A stretch of 64,000 nucleotides of DNA. Origin: Gremmenia infestans (lineage: Eukaryota; Ascomycota; Leotiomycetes; Helotiales; Hamatocanthoscyphaceae). Both the position numbers and the translations under genes were made by a program. Below are positions 44,732-55,762 of the stretch, one piece after another (the stretch's first letter is position 1; every line of letters begins with the position of its first letter). The notes below the pieces were generated by a model, which saw nothing but the letters and a program-made list of their open reading frames with translations, was not told the origin of the DNA and made no database searches. Location of the stretch: contig JAFEVB010000002.1 in the NCBI GenBank assembly GCA_032629725.1, positions 682,001 to 746,000 on the forward strand, given 5' to 3'.

Positions 44732-47700
44732 ATGGATGGGAATATTGGCCACGGCTATATCCACGAGGATAATAGCTACGATGAGTTGATGAATAGCACG
44801 GGGTGGTCAGGTCCCGACGACCAGTTCCTTTACACCCAGCAACCACAGGATGACCTTTATTCACGCTTCGGGGCCACTCAACCAGCCTTCGATCAGTACA
44901 ATGTTCCACCTCAGCAACAACAGCAGCCTACATATCCTTCGATACCCTATTCCAACTCTCCGTATGCCACACAGTATCAACATGCCAGACCATCCGATGT
45001 CTTTGGCCAAACTAGCAATACCCACGTCGACCCTTCTCTTCACGGTTCTGGTCAGTTCCAGCCTCTCGATCGCTCCTTCTCGGCTTCACCCAACACAACG
45101 ATATCGCCCCAGTATCTTCAGTACGGCATACCTGCCAACCAACCCGCTAATCGTGCTGCCTCGTCTGACTTCAACCGCTCAGCGAATACAATGAGTCCCA
45201 ATAACTTCAACCATCAGCAGCAAGCCCCCCCGGGGCTTTACTTCAATAATGCCTCCCAGAATATCAATGTGCAACGCCCTCCGAGTAATCTCATCCCATA
45301 TCCAGCGCTTCCTGCCGATCAGCATAATGATGCCAGACCGGGGATCAAGAGAAACATGGATGGAGAACCCCCATTGAAGGCTGCTCGCGTCCAGCAGCAG
45401 AAAGAAATCCTCCCTGCCAACCCATTGAGAGTTACCCATCCAGAGTTGTTAGCCAAGAGGAGCAGTTCGTCCAGACCGCAGATGCCGTATGCCCCATTTG
45501 TGTACTTTGAGAACGAATCGGTTCAGGTCCCATTGGGTCTAAAAAGTCAGTGGACATATATTTCTCACAGGACCCATTTATCCCCTTTTCTTTTCGCTCC
45601 TATATCTTTATACTAATACGAGTGATCCTGCAGATACTCTTCCTAAATTCCATCCTCGAAAACCAAGAAGTGGACGAGAACTTGTCCCAGGGTTTGATAT
45701 GTCCCGTAAGTACAGTCCATCCCCTTCGTTCCTGCCTTGCAGATCCGAGTTCGTCATTGTTTACATTCGCTTAGGTTCATCCGCACCAGCACGAACCATC
45801 AAGAAAGATCGCGCCTCCCAAGAAAAGCATGCAAGCAAATGGAAAGGCACAAGTCAAGGACCCAAATCAGCAAACAAAATAAGTAGTCTACGGGAGGAGA
45901 GAGGTGTAAGATCCACCAGCAATACTCCTACTACAACAGAAACAAGTTCTTCCGAAGGTGAATCCAGCTCTGACGAAGAATCTGAATACGAGGAGGACAG
46001 CATGACCTTGAAGGATGTGAGCGAGGTGAGCCACAACCACATTCCTCATAATATGAAGCGGTTGCATTATCGTCCACTGTGCAAGATTTGGCGCTGCTTG
46101 AGATACATCGCAATTCTTAAATTGATCCACAAGGCTTAATCTCCGTTCTGCGTGACGTTTTCAACCAGCTATAATTGAACAAACCACCTGACATCCTTTT
46201 CCTTAGATCCGTGGAGCCCAGCGCCCCACTGATGTGGTTGCGGCTACATTTTATGACGCTACTGGCATCGTTTGGAGAGATCCTCGCTATAGCCCCTATC
46301 CAGCTGAAGTCAAGACAGCTATTGAGAAGTATGGAAATTTTGTGATTGCTCTTCGAACGCAACTCAAAGACAACGCGGCTGATATCACTGCTCAACCGGC
46401 CAACGCCAACAATCTCACACAAGCTCGCGCGGTCCTACTTGAGCAACTATACCAAGCTATCGATGCTGCTAACAAGAATGGTTTTAAGCCAGTTGTAGAG
46501 AACTTAGGAGGACATCAGAGGCTGGTGAATGGGCTGACTACTACCTTGATTGAGTGCATTAAGAGCGACGATTACCTAGGGAAGCTTCCAAGAGCAGTTT
46601 TTGCGTTACTTGCCAAATTTGAAACCATGTCCGATGATCTGCTAAAGAGGCTCAAATTTGATAGCATTCAGAAACGTTGGAGCAAGAAGAATGATAAAAC
46701 CATCAATGAGAATATTGCCTCCATCCTCAAGAATACAACAGACGCCAAGAAGAGAGCCGAGAAGGAGAAAGTCAAGGCTGAAGAGTCGAAGAAGATCTTA
46801 GAAAAGATTGAGCTTGCCAAACAACGTACTGTAGACGCTAATAAAGGCGCGTCTGGAAACCCCGGGAAGAGACCACATGATGGCGATGGAACAAATGGGA
46901 AGCCAACTAAGAAATTTGCCTCTGATGCTTCTGGTACTCCGTCCTCGAAACCAATTCCCAAGCGAAACAATCTGCTTGGCATATCCTCCAAACCTGCACC
47001 AAAGCCTGTTGCCAGAAAGCGAGACGTCTCTCCTCCTCAAGAGTCAAAACTAGGTGCGCTTCTTGCAAGCATTGCCAAGCCGCCCGAACCGCCCAGGGCC
47101 CCCGAGGCACCACCTCGAGCACCTGAGACTCCCGAAGAGAAAGCCCGACGTGAGAGAAAGGAGAGCAGACGTCACTTGAGGGTGAAGTTCAAGGAAGGAG
47201 CAGAGTTAGCGCTGATCAAAATCTTCAAGCATGAGCAAGCAGAAGATGAAGGGCGACAAGACGATATGCTTGTTCGCGACGCTCACGACGATCGTAGCGA
47301 GGGTATGATGCACAAGAGGCGCGTTTCGGAGACACTGGATGAGGATGATGATAATCAGGGCGAGTGGGAGGATAAACCATATCCAGAACTGATCCCGATT
47401 GACTTTAGTGGTGTGGAAAAGAACACTACTTTTGGGCCAAAATATGTTACCCGCGGTGGAGACCTTACCTTTACAACACCAGAACAACAGCTACAAGAAC
47501 GACGGGAAGCTTTGGAGCTTATGGCTATATATACTGATCCTGACGATATTCCGACCTCGCCAAAGGAGCCTCCTGCACCTTCACAGACTGACGGTGCTGA
47601 AGACATCCCAAGGGAAAGCCAACTCCAACCACCGACTATTCCTTGGTTAGCACAACGGCTACAAGAGATCGAGCATCACGGTCCATACCAAGCACATCAA

Positions 47701-48537
47701 ATTTCCATGAGACGTTTGGAAGCTGAGAATAGGGCTCGCGGTGTTGGGCACGCATTTTCAAATTCACCTTCGCCAAACATCAATTCAATCCTTCAACAAC
47801 TTGGAGGACCTAATCAGTCACTGCAGCAGCCAGCCGAATCTTACAACCAAAATATCAGGCAAGCCATGGATTCTCAAGCCCTAGAAAACCTTGAGCGCAT
47901 TGTCAACTCTTTGAAGGGCAAGCCTTATCCTGCCAACGAACCACCGGATTGGATGACGAATGAAGGCCAGAGAGCTGCTTGGTGGAATGGTTACAAGAGG
48001 GACAATGCAGGCAAGGAGATTAGGAAGCCTGATCAAATGGACAGTGATCGATTCCAACCACCACCAGTGCTGCCAGCTCAACCTCTACAGCAGATGCCGA
48101 CTCAGCCCTATCAACCACCCCCTCCGAACATGTCCGTCGCAGCGCCTATGTTCGATATAAATCAAATGCAAGCAGCTTACGCTAGCTACGCCAGCGGCGG
48201 TAACGGCTTGGTTCAACAACAATACGATTATCAACAATGGGTCGACGCAGCAGCTGCTGCTCAGGCTCAGGCTCAGACACAAGCCCAGGCATATGCCCCG
48301 CAGCCGGAACCGCCGAGACGATATGATGATTGGAATGAAAGCCAAACGCCAAAATCGAATAAGGGTTTCAAAGCAAAGCAGCGTGGTTACGACATGAAGG
48401 AATTCAACGCCGATCCTCCCCGAAATACTGCCATCTTTGACGAAAATGGAGAATACAAGGGCAAGAAGAAGCCTTGTCGTTTCTTCCAAGAAGGAAAATG
48501 TGCCAAGGGCGCCAAATGCACCTACCTCCACGACTAA
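44732..48537 (+). CDS. PNUTS/Ppn1-like PP1-targeting protein with CCCH finger
   Basis: Exons 44732-45545, 45634-45705, 45775-46025 and 46207-48537 encode 1155 residues. The first 270 are Gln/Pro/Ser-rich and disordered; an acidic stretch SSSEGESSSDEESEYEEDS precedes exon 4. Residues about 470-540 form a helical bundle with LTTTLIECIKSDDYLGKLPR, AVFALLAKFETM and KFDSIQKRWSKK, resembling the TFIIS N-terminal (LW) domain. Residues 704-707 are RVKF, a textbook RVxF docking motif for protein phosphatase 1, preceded by basic residues. The C-terminus has one zinc finger, C-x7-C-x5-C-x3-H (PCRFFQEGKC then KCTYLH). TFIIS-N, RVxF and C-terminal CCCH in this order is the architecture of animal PNUTS; in yeast its counterparts are Ref2/Ppn1, in 3'-end processing and termination. 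The assignment is inference from architecture. Confidence 0.85.
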
Positions 48538-49753
48538 GCCTCCACGTCAAGTCGATACTTCGAAAAAGCCACATCTCTTGTCATATTCTGTCCGCGGCGT
48601 TCAGTGGATACCCGTGACAACTACTACTTCTTTTTACATTGTATTCTAGAAAACACCGTCTGCTGCATAAGTCGGAGCGATTTGCTTTGGCGTCTTACAT
48701 GATATGGAGGGGTGGGAGGGATGGAAGGATTTGGCTTTTGCATGTTTAGGTGTATCATCATATATATTAGCGATGAAGCTAGCTGCTGAAAGACAAAAAT
48801 CACGAACAGGTTTTAGAGATACTCGGAGGGAGATCCGATGATTGAACTGTGATGAACTCGTTCACTGAATGTATTGCGAATGTGCATGTAGCAAGTGCTG
48901 ATCGTGATATATCTGCCTCACTCGCACCATTTTCCACGTTAATCAGTCAGGAAGTGAGGGGCAATGCAATGCCTCATCTTACACTTTGATCTTCTACTTA
49001 TAAGTAAGTGCCTTGACTAGATTTTCAAATTCTACATCTTCTACTTGAAATAATAAAGATTCCTATTCATTCACCCACCTACAGACCAGAAACACGCCCA
49101 TTTCATTTTATCATCACCTGCCTGCTTGCCTTGCATCTGTCAACAACCACCGCAGATCGAAGAGTTGCTCGAATGCTCGGCCAGGTGCATTACATTCTTC
49201 CTCTAATATTGGAACCTCTTACATTGATTGCCATTCACTAATGACACGAACGATACATGTGTATGTGGTGTATCTGCGAACTGTGTTTAGTGTTAGTTGC
49301 AATGATATACGGTGCTTGAGTTGCTGTCATGTAAGATTATGTCACTAAGCGGGTTCCAGCGGGATCGGTGTAGCAGGTCATTGATATGAAGTGACGAATT
49401 TACATGTAGAAAGAGAGGAAGCGGCAGGTAGTTCAGGGGCCTCTTTGGATAAGGGGGAAATTACTTGTAGGAGCTGGTCACTTGGCACAGATGTCCGAAT
49501 AGGGAAGACCAATACCACACTTTTCCCCGCGCCGCATTCCATCCACTTGATATCACATCACATCATAGCATTTACGGAACTTGTATGGTATCAGCGAACT
49601 TTGCTATGCATCTTCGGCGATGTCATGTCGAATAAGATACAAGGATCGCAAACTCCGCAGTCCCTTGCTCCATCCATCTCAGCCATCACAGCCGCGCAAA
49701 ATCCACCCAATGCCATGCCAAGCCCACACGAAAGGAGAGTCGTCGCAGAACAT
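48538..49753. other. Convergent 3' spacer
   Basis: 1.2 kb between the stop of the PNUTS-like gene (+) and the stop of eL42 (-). I see no gene. A plus-strand frame at 49391-49969 runs antisense over the last eL42 exons and is a shadow. Confidence 0.55.
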
Positions 49754-50478
49754 CTAGAATACCAGCGCAGCACCCTTGGTCTTCTTGTCACCACTGCAGA
49801 ATTATTAGCCCCGATCCTTCCTGGACCATCGCAGATTACATACCCAAGTTCGAAATGCTTGCATCGCTTCAACGCCAATTGTGCCTTCGTCTTGCAAGCT
49901 GTGCACTCCAATCTCAACACAACCTTCTTTGTCGTCTTTGCCTTCTTGTGGAAAACGGGCTTGGTTTGACCTCCGTAACCGGATTGTTTGCGATCATAAC
50001 GACGCTTTCCTTGCGCGAACAGGGACGCCTGAGTTGTATGGTTAGGTAGTGTGCTTCGGAGGGGCAGATTCGAGAGCGTACCTTTCCGGCCTTGTATTGT
50101 GTGACCTTGTGCTGGGTGTGCTTTCTGCAGTCCTTGCCCTTGCAGTAGGTGCGTCTGGTCTTGGGTACGTTGACCTGTGGGAAGTTCTTGTCAGCTTCAA
50201 TTCTTCTAGTTGTATGATTCCCATCTTCGTCATCAGCGCGTCGTCGATATCTCTTTCTCTGCCATTCCGGGATATGTGATCGAGATTCATACACGTCTAC
50301 GTGCGAGTTCGAGAGGTTGGAGCAGCTTCGGGGGCGGGTTTTTCAGTTCGTGGATCGATTTCGCGATTTGGTCTTGACGTTGCCCTCTCCCCTCCTCTCT
50401 ATCCCAAGCCGCGACTCCATCCATCTCAATCACCGTCTCCTACAGAACATGGGAAAGGAGAAAGGGATTCCTTACCAT
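49754..50478 (-). CDS. rpl42: 60S ribosomal protein eL42 (L44/L36a)
   Basis: Large-subunit ribosomal protein of the cytosolic ribosome, near the E-site. Four coding exons: 50478-50476 (only the ATG), 50174-50082, 50028-49844 and 49793-49754, giving 106 residues, the exact family length. The sequence starts MVNVPKTRRTYCKGKDCRKH and includes LFAQGKRRYDRKQSGYGGQ, LRLECTACKTKAQ and the ending TKGAALVF. Two Cys pairs (Cys12/17 and the CTAC pair) form the zinc ribbon. Residue 56 is proline (QTKPVF), the cycloheximide-sensitive form in yeasts where this position has been studied. Intron 1 is 301 bases, long for this window, which is common in ribosomal protein genes. All exons are too short to stand out as frames. 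Confidence 0.96.
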
Positions 50479-51490
50479 CTTGGCGATTTCGATTGTCGCG
50501 TGGTCGTCGAAAGATTGCTGATGATTGAAGTTCTTTGTCAACCTCAAATTTGATGGTTGAACATTGTGCGGCTAAGCGAGAAGGCTAAGGCCCCACACTA
50601 TCACGTGCGAAGCCTCAATAAATTGGATTGGTTTTCTATCATACCATACCATACCATACCATAGATTATTTTCCAACCAAGCTAAGTAACTTACAATTCT
50701 TGATGCAATAGTATTAAATATAGACTGTCGCATGAGCAAAAGCTCTTTTCGAAATTCCCAATCTTAATCCCAAATCACGCTTCTTCCCTTTCCATTACAT
50801 TAAGTAAGTGCACCAAATTCGGTCACCCACAGGTACCTAGGTGTGCTACAAACCATTTCAATCACTACCCCTCCCCCTCCTCCCCTCTACCCCTTCAAAA
50901 CAATACCCAGCCAAGATGTTCTTAATTAATACTCTCGTTCTTGAAATAAAGCGCTTTAAGAAACACAAGAAAAAGGCCTTTTTGGTAGAAAGTGCGACTG
51001 GCCGAGAATTCGAGTATGAGAAGAGATATGAGAAGAGAAAGTTCGAGTGGTCGCGACGCGACTGCAGTGCAGTATTGGCTGCCGATAGTGTTTGATGTTT
51101 GATGTTTGACATGTACTGTATAACGTTTCTCACCCTGCCCTGCCTCCTGCCCCTGCTCTCATTATCAAAATGTAAAATATTCTAGCCAATGAGATAAGAG
51201 GTGCCGCCGGCTGGTGTCCCTTCCGCAGTGAGTGACGCCACGATTTGACTCTAAGATCTCCTCAAGTCGAGCCAACAACAGACCTTGAGGGCGAGGGTCT
51301 GTCGCATTTTCTTTAAAGGACATGCGCTGACTCACTTTTCTTCTGCTCTTATTTTTTCTTTTTTCTTTTCTCTTTTCTCTTTTCTTTGGCAGCTGCATGC
51401 TGAGTCTTCCATCATACGATCAACCAAGTACTATACTTGTTTGCTACACGATTCCAGTGTTTCCCACACCTTCGGAATAGCTTGCGCAAA
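50479..51490. other. Promoter region of eL42 and spacer to P450
   Basis: 1.0 kb between divergent starts. It includes CACGTG at about 50603-50608, four ATACC units at 50641-50660, and a TC-rich stretch (51345-51385). An 84-codon frame at 50841-51095 has no support. Confidence 0.5.
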
Positions 51491-53536
51491 ATGTTTCCTA
51501 CCTACGCAATTGCTCTGATCGGACTGGGCGTATGGTTGGTTCTTTCCAACATATCAGGCTTGCTAAAGAACATTGCCGCCGCTAAACGATCTGGACTTCC
51601 CTGGACTGTCGTTCGTACGTCTACGAGCTGTGATATATTCAATTGCACAAGCTCACCAAATTTTAGCTATCGATATCTACGGCCTACCATGGCTTTTCAC
51701 CCATAAGTTATGGTTGCCATTGCTCAATCGTTTACCTAAAGCATGGACCGAAAAATGGCTCGAGTAAGTGGCGGGTCGCGCACTCATTGAATTAGAAGCT
51801 AACCTCCCCAGCTTTGTAACTCCCGATTGGGTCTGGCAACTTCTCTACGACGGTGTTAAACGCAAAGGAGATCTCTTCTTGACAGTTTCTCCCGGTACCA
51901 TTCAGCTATGGGTTACAAATGCGGAAGCTATACATCAGATCACTGCGAGACGCGAAGCTTTTCCGAAACAAATCGATAAATACAAAATTCTTGATATATT
52001 CGGTCGAAATATCCTAAGTACTGAAGGGAATGATTGGAAGCTGCACCGAAGAATAACGTCTCCGGGATTCAACGAGAAGAACAACGTACTCATCTTCGCT
52101 GAAAGCGCCCGGCAAACGCAGGGAATGCTGAGGAAATGGATGGGTGCTGATGGAACAGGGAACACCACCCTCAAGGAAGTCCCAACTGATATCGAGAGGT
52201 TGACTCTGCACATTATCAGTCATGTTGGATTTGGAGTGCGGTTGTTTTGGCCTGGGGAGGAACTAACCGCGAAGGACAAGGGAATCTACAGCGGCAACGT
52301 TCTTTCAAAGGGCCACTCGATGGGTTTCGAGGAAGCGCTGAGCACACTTCTCCAGAGAATAACCTGGGTACTAGTAGTGCCCGACTGGCTGCTAAGTAAG
52401 TCTAGTATTTGGAGACGTTCTCCGGGCTCGTACTGATTTCACTAGAACGGATTCCCATGCACAGTGCGCGTGAAGCCTATGAATCGTTCATTAATTGGCG
52501 CCAGTACATGCGCGAACTTTTTGACCAGAAGGTCAAAGAAACCCGAGAAGGCCAGAAGACGGAAGGTATTGATATCTTAGGCTCTCTCGTCAAAAGCTCT
52601 TACGGAGATTCCAGTCGAGCGAAAGGGGAGCAGCCAGTTCTTTCCGACTCGGACATTTTCGGCAACGCATTCGTGATGATCGTAGCAGGCCATGAGACCA
52701 CCGCTAACAACATTCATTTCTCGTTGATGGAGTTGGCAATGAGTCCCAAATCGCAACGGCTAGTGCAAAGAGAAGTACACACTATCTTTGGGGACGAGCC
52801 TCCAGAGAAGTGGGACTACGACTCCAGTATAAACTCTCTTCTGGGTAGCATAATTGGCGCAGTCATGAACGAGCAGCTACGTTTGATGGCACCTATCACA
52901 ACTCTTCCTAAAAACGTCCCGAAAGGGCAAGATCAAGTGTTAAATGTGGATGGAAAGAAGATCACGCTCCCTGCTGGTACCATGATATATCTGAACACTG
53001 TAGGTGTCCAACGAAACCCAAGGTATTGGCCCACACAGCCGTCCAAGATCTCGGATCGCGCCGATGATCTCAATGACTTCAAGCCGGAAAGATGGCTTGT
53101 CAGTCTCAAAGCCGACGGCGAGCACGTCAGAAATGGCCAAGCGGGTGCTGAAGAAAACGACGAATATGGAGGTTTCACAGGTCAAGATTCTCATGCAAAG
53201 CTATTCCGTCCAGTAAAGGGTTCATACCTGCCTTTCTCAGAAGGTCCACGATCCTGTCTCGGACGAAGACTAGCGCAGGTCGAGGTTATGGCCTGTCTCG
53301 CTGTTATATTCCAATTGTACTCTATTGAGCTGGCTGTGGATGAATGGGCAACTGATGATCAAGTTGCGAAGATGTCAGATGAGGAAAAACGCATACTGTA
53401 TAAGAAGGCGCAAGTCGCAGCTCGGGAGAAGTTGAGAGAGGCTACCTCCCTCATTACGTTGAAGCTGCACCCTGGTTTTATACCAGTCCGCGTGGTTAAG
53501 AAAGGCAAGGAAAGATTCATACACCTGATAGATTAG
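51491..53536 (+). CDS. Cytochrome P450 monooxygenase
   Basis: ER-anchored haem monooxygenase. Exons 51491-51614, 51667-51763, 51812-52395 and 52446-53536 encode 631 residues, longer than the usual 500-550. An N-terminal membrane helix (AIALIGLGVWLVL) is followed by a second hydrophobic stretch. Hallmarks are all present: I-helix AGHETT (about residue 349), ExxR in MNEQLRL (about 410), the PERW-type FKPERW, and the haem loop FSEGPRSCLG with the axial Cys at about 538. Extra length comes from an insert between PERW and the haem loop (ADGEHVRNGQAGAEENDEY) and a charged C-terminal extension. The family number and substrate cannot be read; the gene could serve secondary metabolism or detoxification. 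Confidence 0.95.
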
Positions 53537-53947
53537 CTAGAAACGCGAGCATCATGGTAGAGCCTCATGTTGATCAACGCTTTAGATGGAGTTCAGGTGT
53601 CATAACTAGCCGCGATCCTTGCAAGCTGGAGCATCAACATGGAGCACTGATAGAACACAATAAATCGAGCATAAGACCATTTCCCTTATGAGTGAAAAAT
53701 GTTGCTCTTGCTCGATGGAATTTGCTAATTTCTTAACATACCAATTGGATGTGAGGAATACCTAATCGCTACCATGTTGTGCAATTTTTAGCGCTAAGCT
53801 GCTACGTATGTGCTGTATTTGGCCTTTTGTTTACATCCCCCCCACATCTTAAGACATCAACATTCGTGCTTCCCCCCGCTGCTCTCAATCATTCACCCCG
53901 AATTATATCCCTTGCAGTCGCATAATCTCACCAATACATTCTTAAAA
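53537..53947. other. Spacer between P450 and SAP-domain gene
   Basis: 411 bases on the path between two plus-strand genes: P450 3' flank, then a C/T-rich leader (53820-53900) before the next ATG. Nothing else is seen. Confidence 0.5.
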
Positions 53948-55110
53948 ATGTCCGGCGCATCAAGTTGGCTACAGAAAATGCGCAAAGCAGAGCTCTTGGA
54001 ACTGTGCGAGTCCGTTGATTTCAAAGAGTATGAGACAGCACCGCGCCCTGCAGAATCCCTAGCACACAAAGCTAACCTTCGCGCAGCTACGGCGGCTTGA
54101 AGAAGACCGAGATTGAAGTCGCGCTCGACGATTACCTCAGAGAAAACGCCGACCAGTATTCGGGAGAAGCGCGTCTTGCGCCGTTCTACAAGACGAGGGG
54201 ACGCAGCGAGAGCTCTCCGATCAAGAAGGAGCTCACCTCGGCTATGTCAGACGTCGAGAGCAAAGTTCGGACTACGAAGCGTAGAGTTACAAAGGCAGCG
54301 GAGGAATTGCTTGCGACGTAAGCAAAACGCGTTGCGATGCGCGTGGGCTTGTTCTTGAATAACCGCTAACATTTGCGAAGTGATGATTCTGAAGTCGAAC
54401 CTGCGACTACTCGAGCGCGTAGCGCCTTGACAAGAACCCCAGCGCGCTCTTCTGCGCTCTCAAACCTGTCTTTCGCGTCGAATTTGCCTTTGCCGCCCTC
54501 TCCGGCTATCGTCGCAGACGCGATTGATCGTCGCACTGCTGTTTTGCGATCCAAGGTTGCTGGATACTACGAGAAATCCGGAGTTGTCGAAGGCGCGGAA
54601 GCTACGCGCGGAATCCTCTCAAGCCTCACTGCGATCCAGGGCTTGATCGTTTTATTTGAACTATTCTGCTTGCGACCCGAGCTCATGCCACTCAGATATG
54701 CGTTTACTATCCCAGCTATCGCATTGCTGAACACAAACCCATATCCAGTCAAGCTTCCAGACCTCTTTCTCCTCTTGACAAGCTCATTCTGGGGCCCTGC
54801 TATGCTTTGGGCATTTTCGAGCTTTCTAATCCCATTGGCCGCGGCGTACTTTTTCAACTTGACCAGCAAGCCTCGTACCCGCAGCCATGGTACCAGCTTC
54901 AACTACTCATTCGATCCATTGACTTTCAACATCGCCAAGGCGCTGTTGACATACGTGATATTCGGGCAAGACGTCACATTCGGCGGACTCGTAGATCTCG
55001 AGTACGTCGCCAGAATCAACTCAGCTTTGTTTGGGGGCTACAAGGGTATCCTCGCCGGAACTGGAATTGGAACCCTTGTGACCCTCTATGAAGCTGTTCT
55101 CAAGAAATAG
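53948..55110 (+). CDS. SAP-domain membrane protein, possibly nuclear envelope
   Basis: Exons 53948-54027, 54087-54317 and 54381-55110 encode 346 residues. Residues about 7-48 (WLQKMRKAELLELCESVDF, then YGGLKKTEIEVALDDYL) form a SAP/HeH-like two-helix motif split by the first intron. A basic, Ser/Thr-rich linker with RTTKRRVTKAAEEL follows. The C-terminal half has three or four hydrophobic helices (for example LTAIQGLIVLFELF, WAFSSFLIPLAAAYFF, GILAGTGIGTLVTLY). A chromatin-binding SAP-like head on a multi-pass membrane domain suggests an inner nuclear membrane protein analogous in layout to Heh1/Src1, but there is no MSC domain, so it is a different family. Conserved-looking but unnamed. Confidence 0.82.
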
Positions 55111-55762
55111 GGCCTCACTCAAATTATTGGAGGCTTGATCTGCAAGTGCAGCTTCAAGGAAAAACATGGATTGAATTTGTACAGAAGGGATAGGAGGGTG
55201 TAGTTTGCAGGTTTTCGGTTTTCGGTTTTATTTTCATTGCAGCATGATCATTTTGGAGGTTGAACATGGAGAAATTGAAAGGGAGGGGCGCTTTTTTCAA
55301 CTCATTCGCTTTCTCTCGCGCGACGCTCTTTGTGCTGGCACGATGGTCTCTTGGGAGATCCATAGGAAGGCAGGAAGGCGTTAAGGCGTATCGATGGGAT
55401 ACCTATTTTTGTTTTAACACTTTGCACTATTGTGTACGCGTTGTGTTTGGGAATGTGTAAATGACTGGGGATGAATGGGGTTTCTGGTTGTTGGTCTAGG
55501 AATATGCAAACTTATGATTTTTTGGTCCACCTACTGCATTTGCAACACTATTATTTTGTGACATCTGTACTAATTCTGTCAGCATTTGCTTATCCGTGAA
55601 GGATCTCAAGTAACGATGGACTCTCGAGAGCTTCATTGCCTATGACTTTGACGTGAGAGCAATCCATTATATTGAGCCGAGACATTAGAGCTCGAGAATC
55701 ATGATATGGTCTTATAAGTGAAACCCCCGATACAATTCCGTTTACATTTCATTACAAATAAA
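55111..55762. other. Convergent 3' spacer
   Basis: 652 bases between the stops of the SAP-domain gene (+) and the gamma-glutamyltranspeptidase (-). No gene is seen. Confidence 0.5.

Noticed and set aside
49391..49969. Plus-strand frame of 192 codons
   Set aside because: It lies antisense to exons 3-4 of eL42 and has no family resemblance.
50175..50475. C/D-box snoRNA in the long first intron of eL42
   Set aside because: TGATGA and CTGA words occur, but only about 40 bases apart and without a terminal stem, too short for a C/D snoRNA.
50841..51095. 84-codon lysine-rich frame upstream of the P450
   Set aside because: No conserved features, no neighbouring exons, and it sits in a promoter-like stretch.
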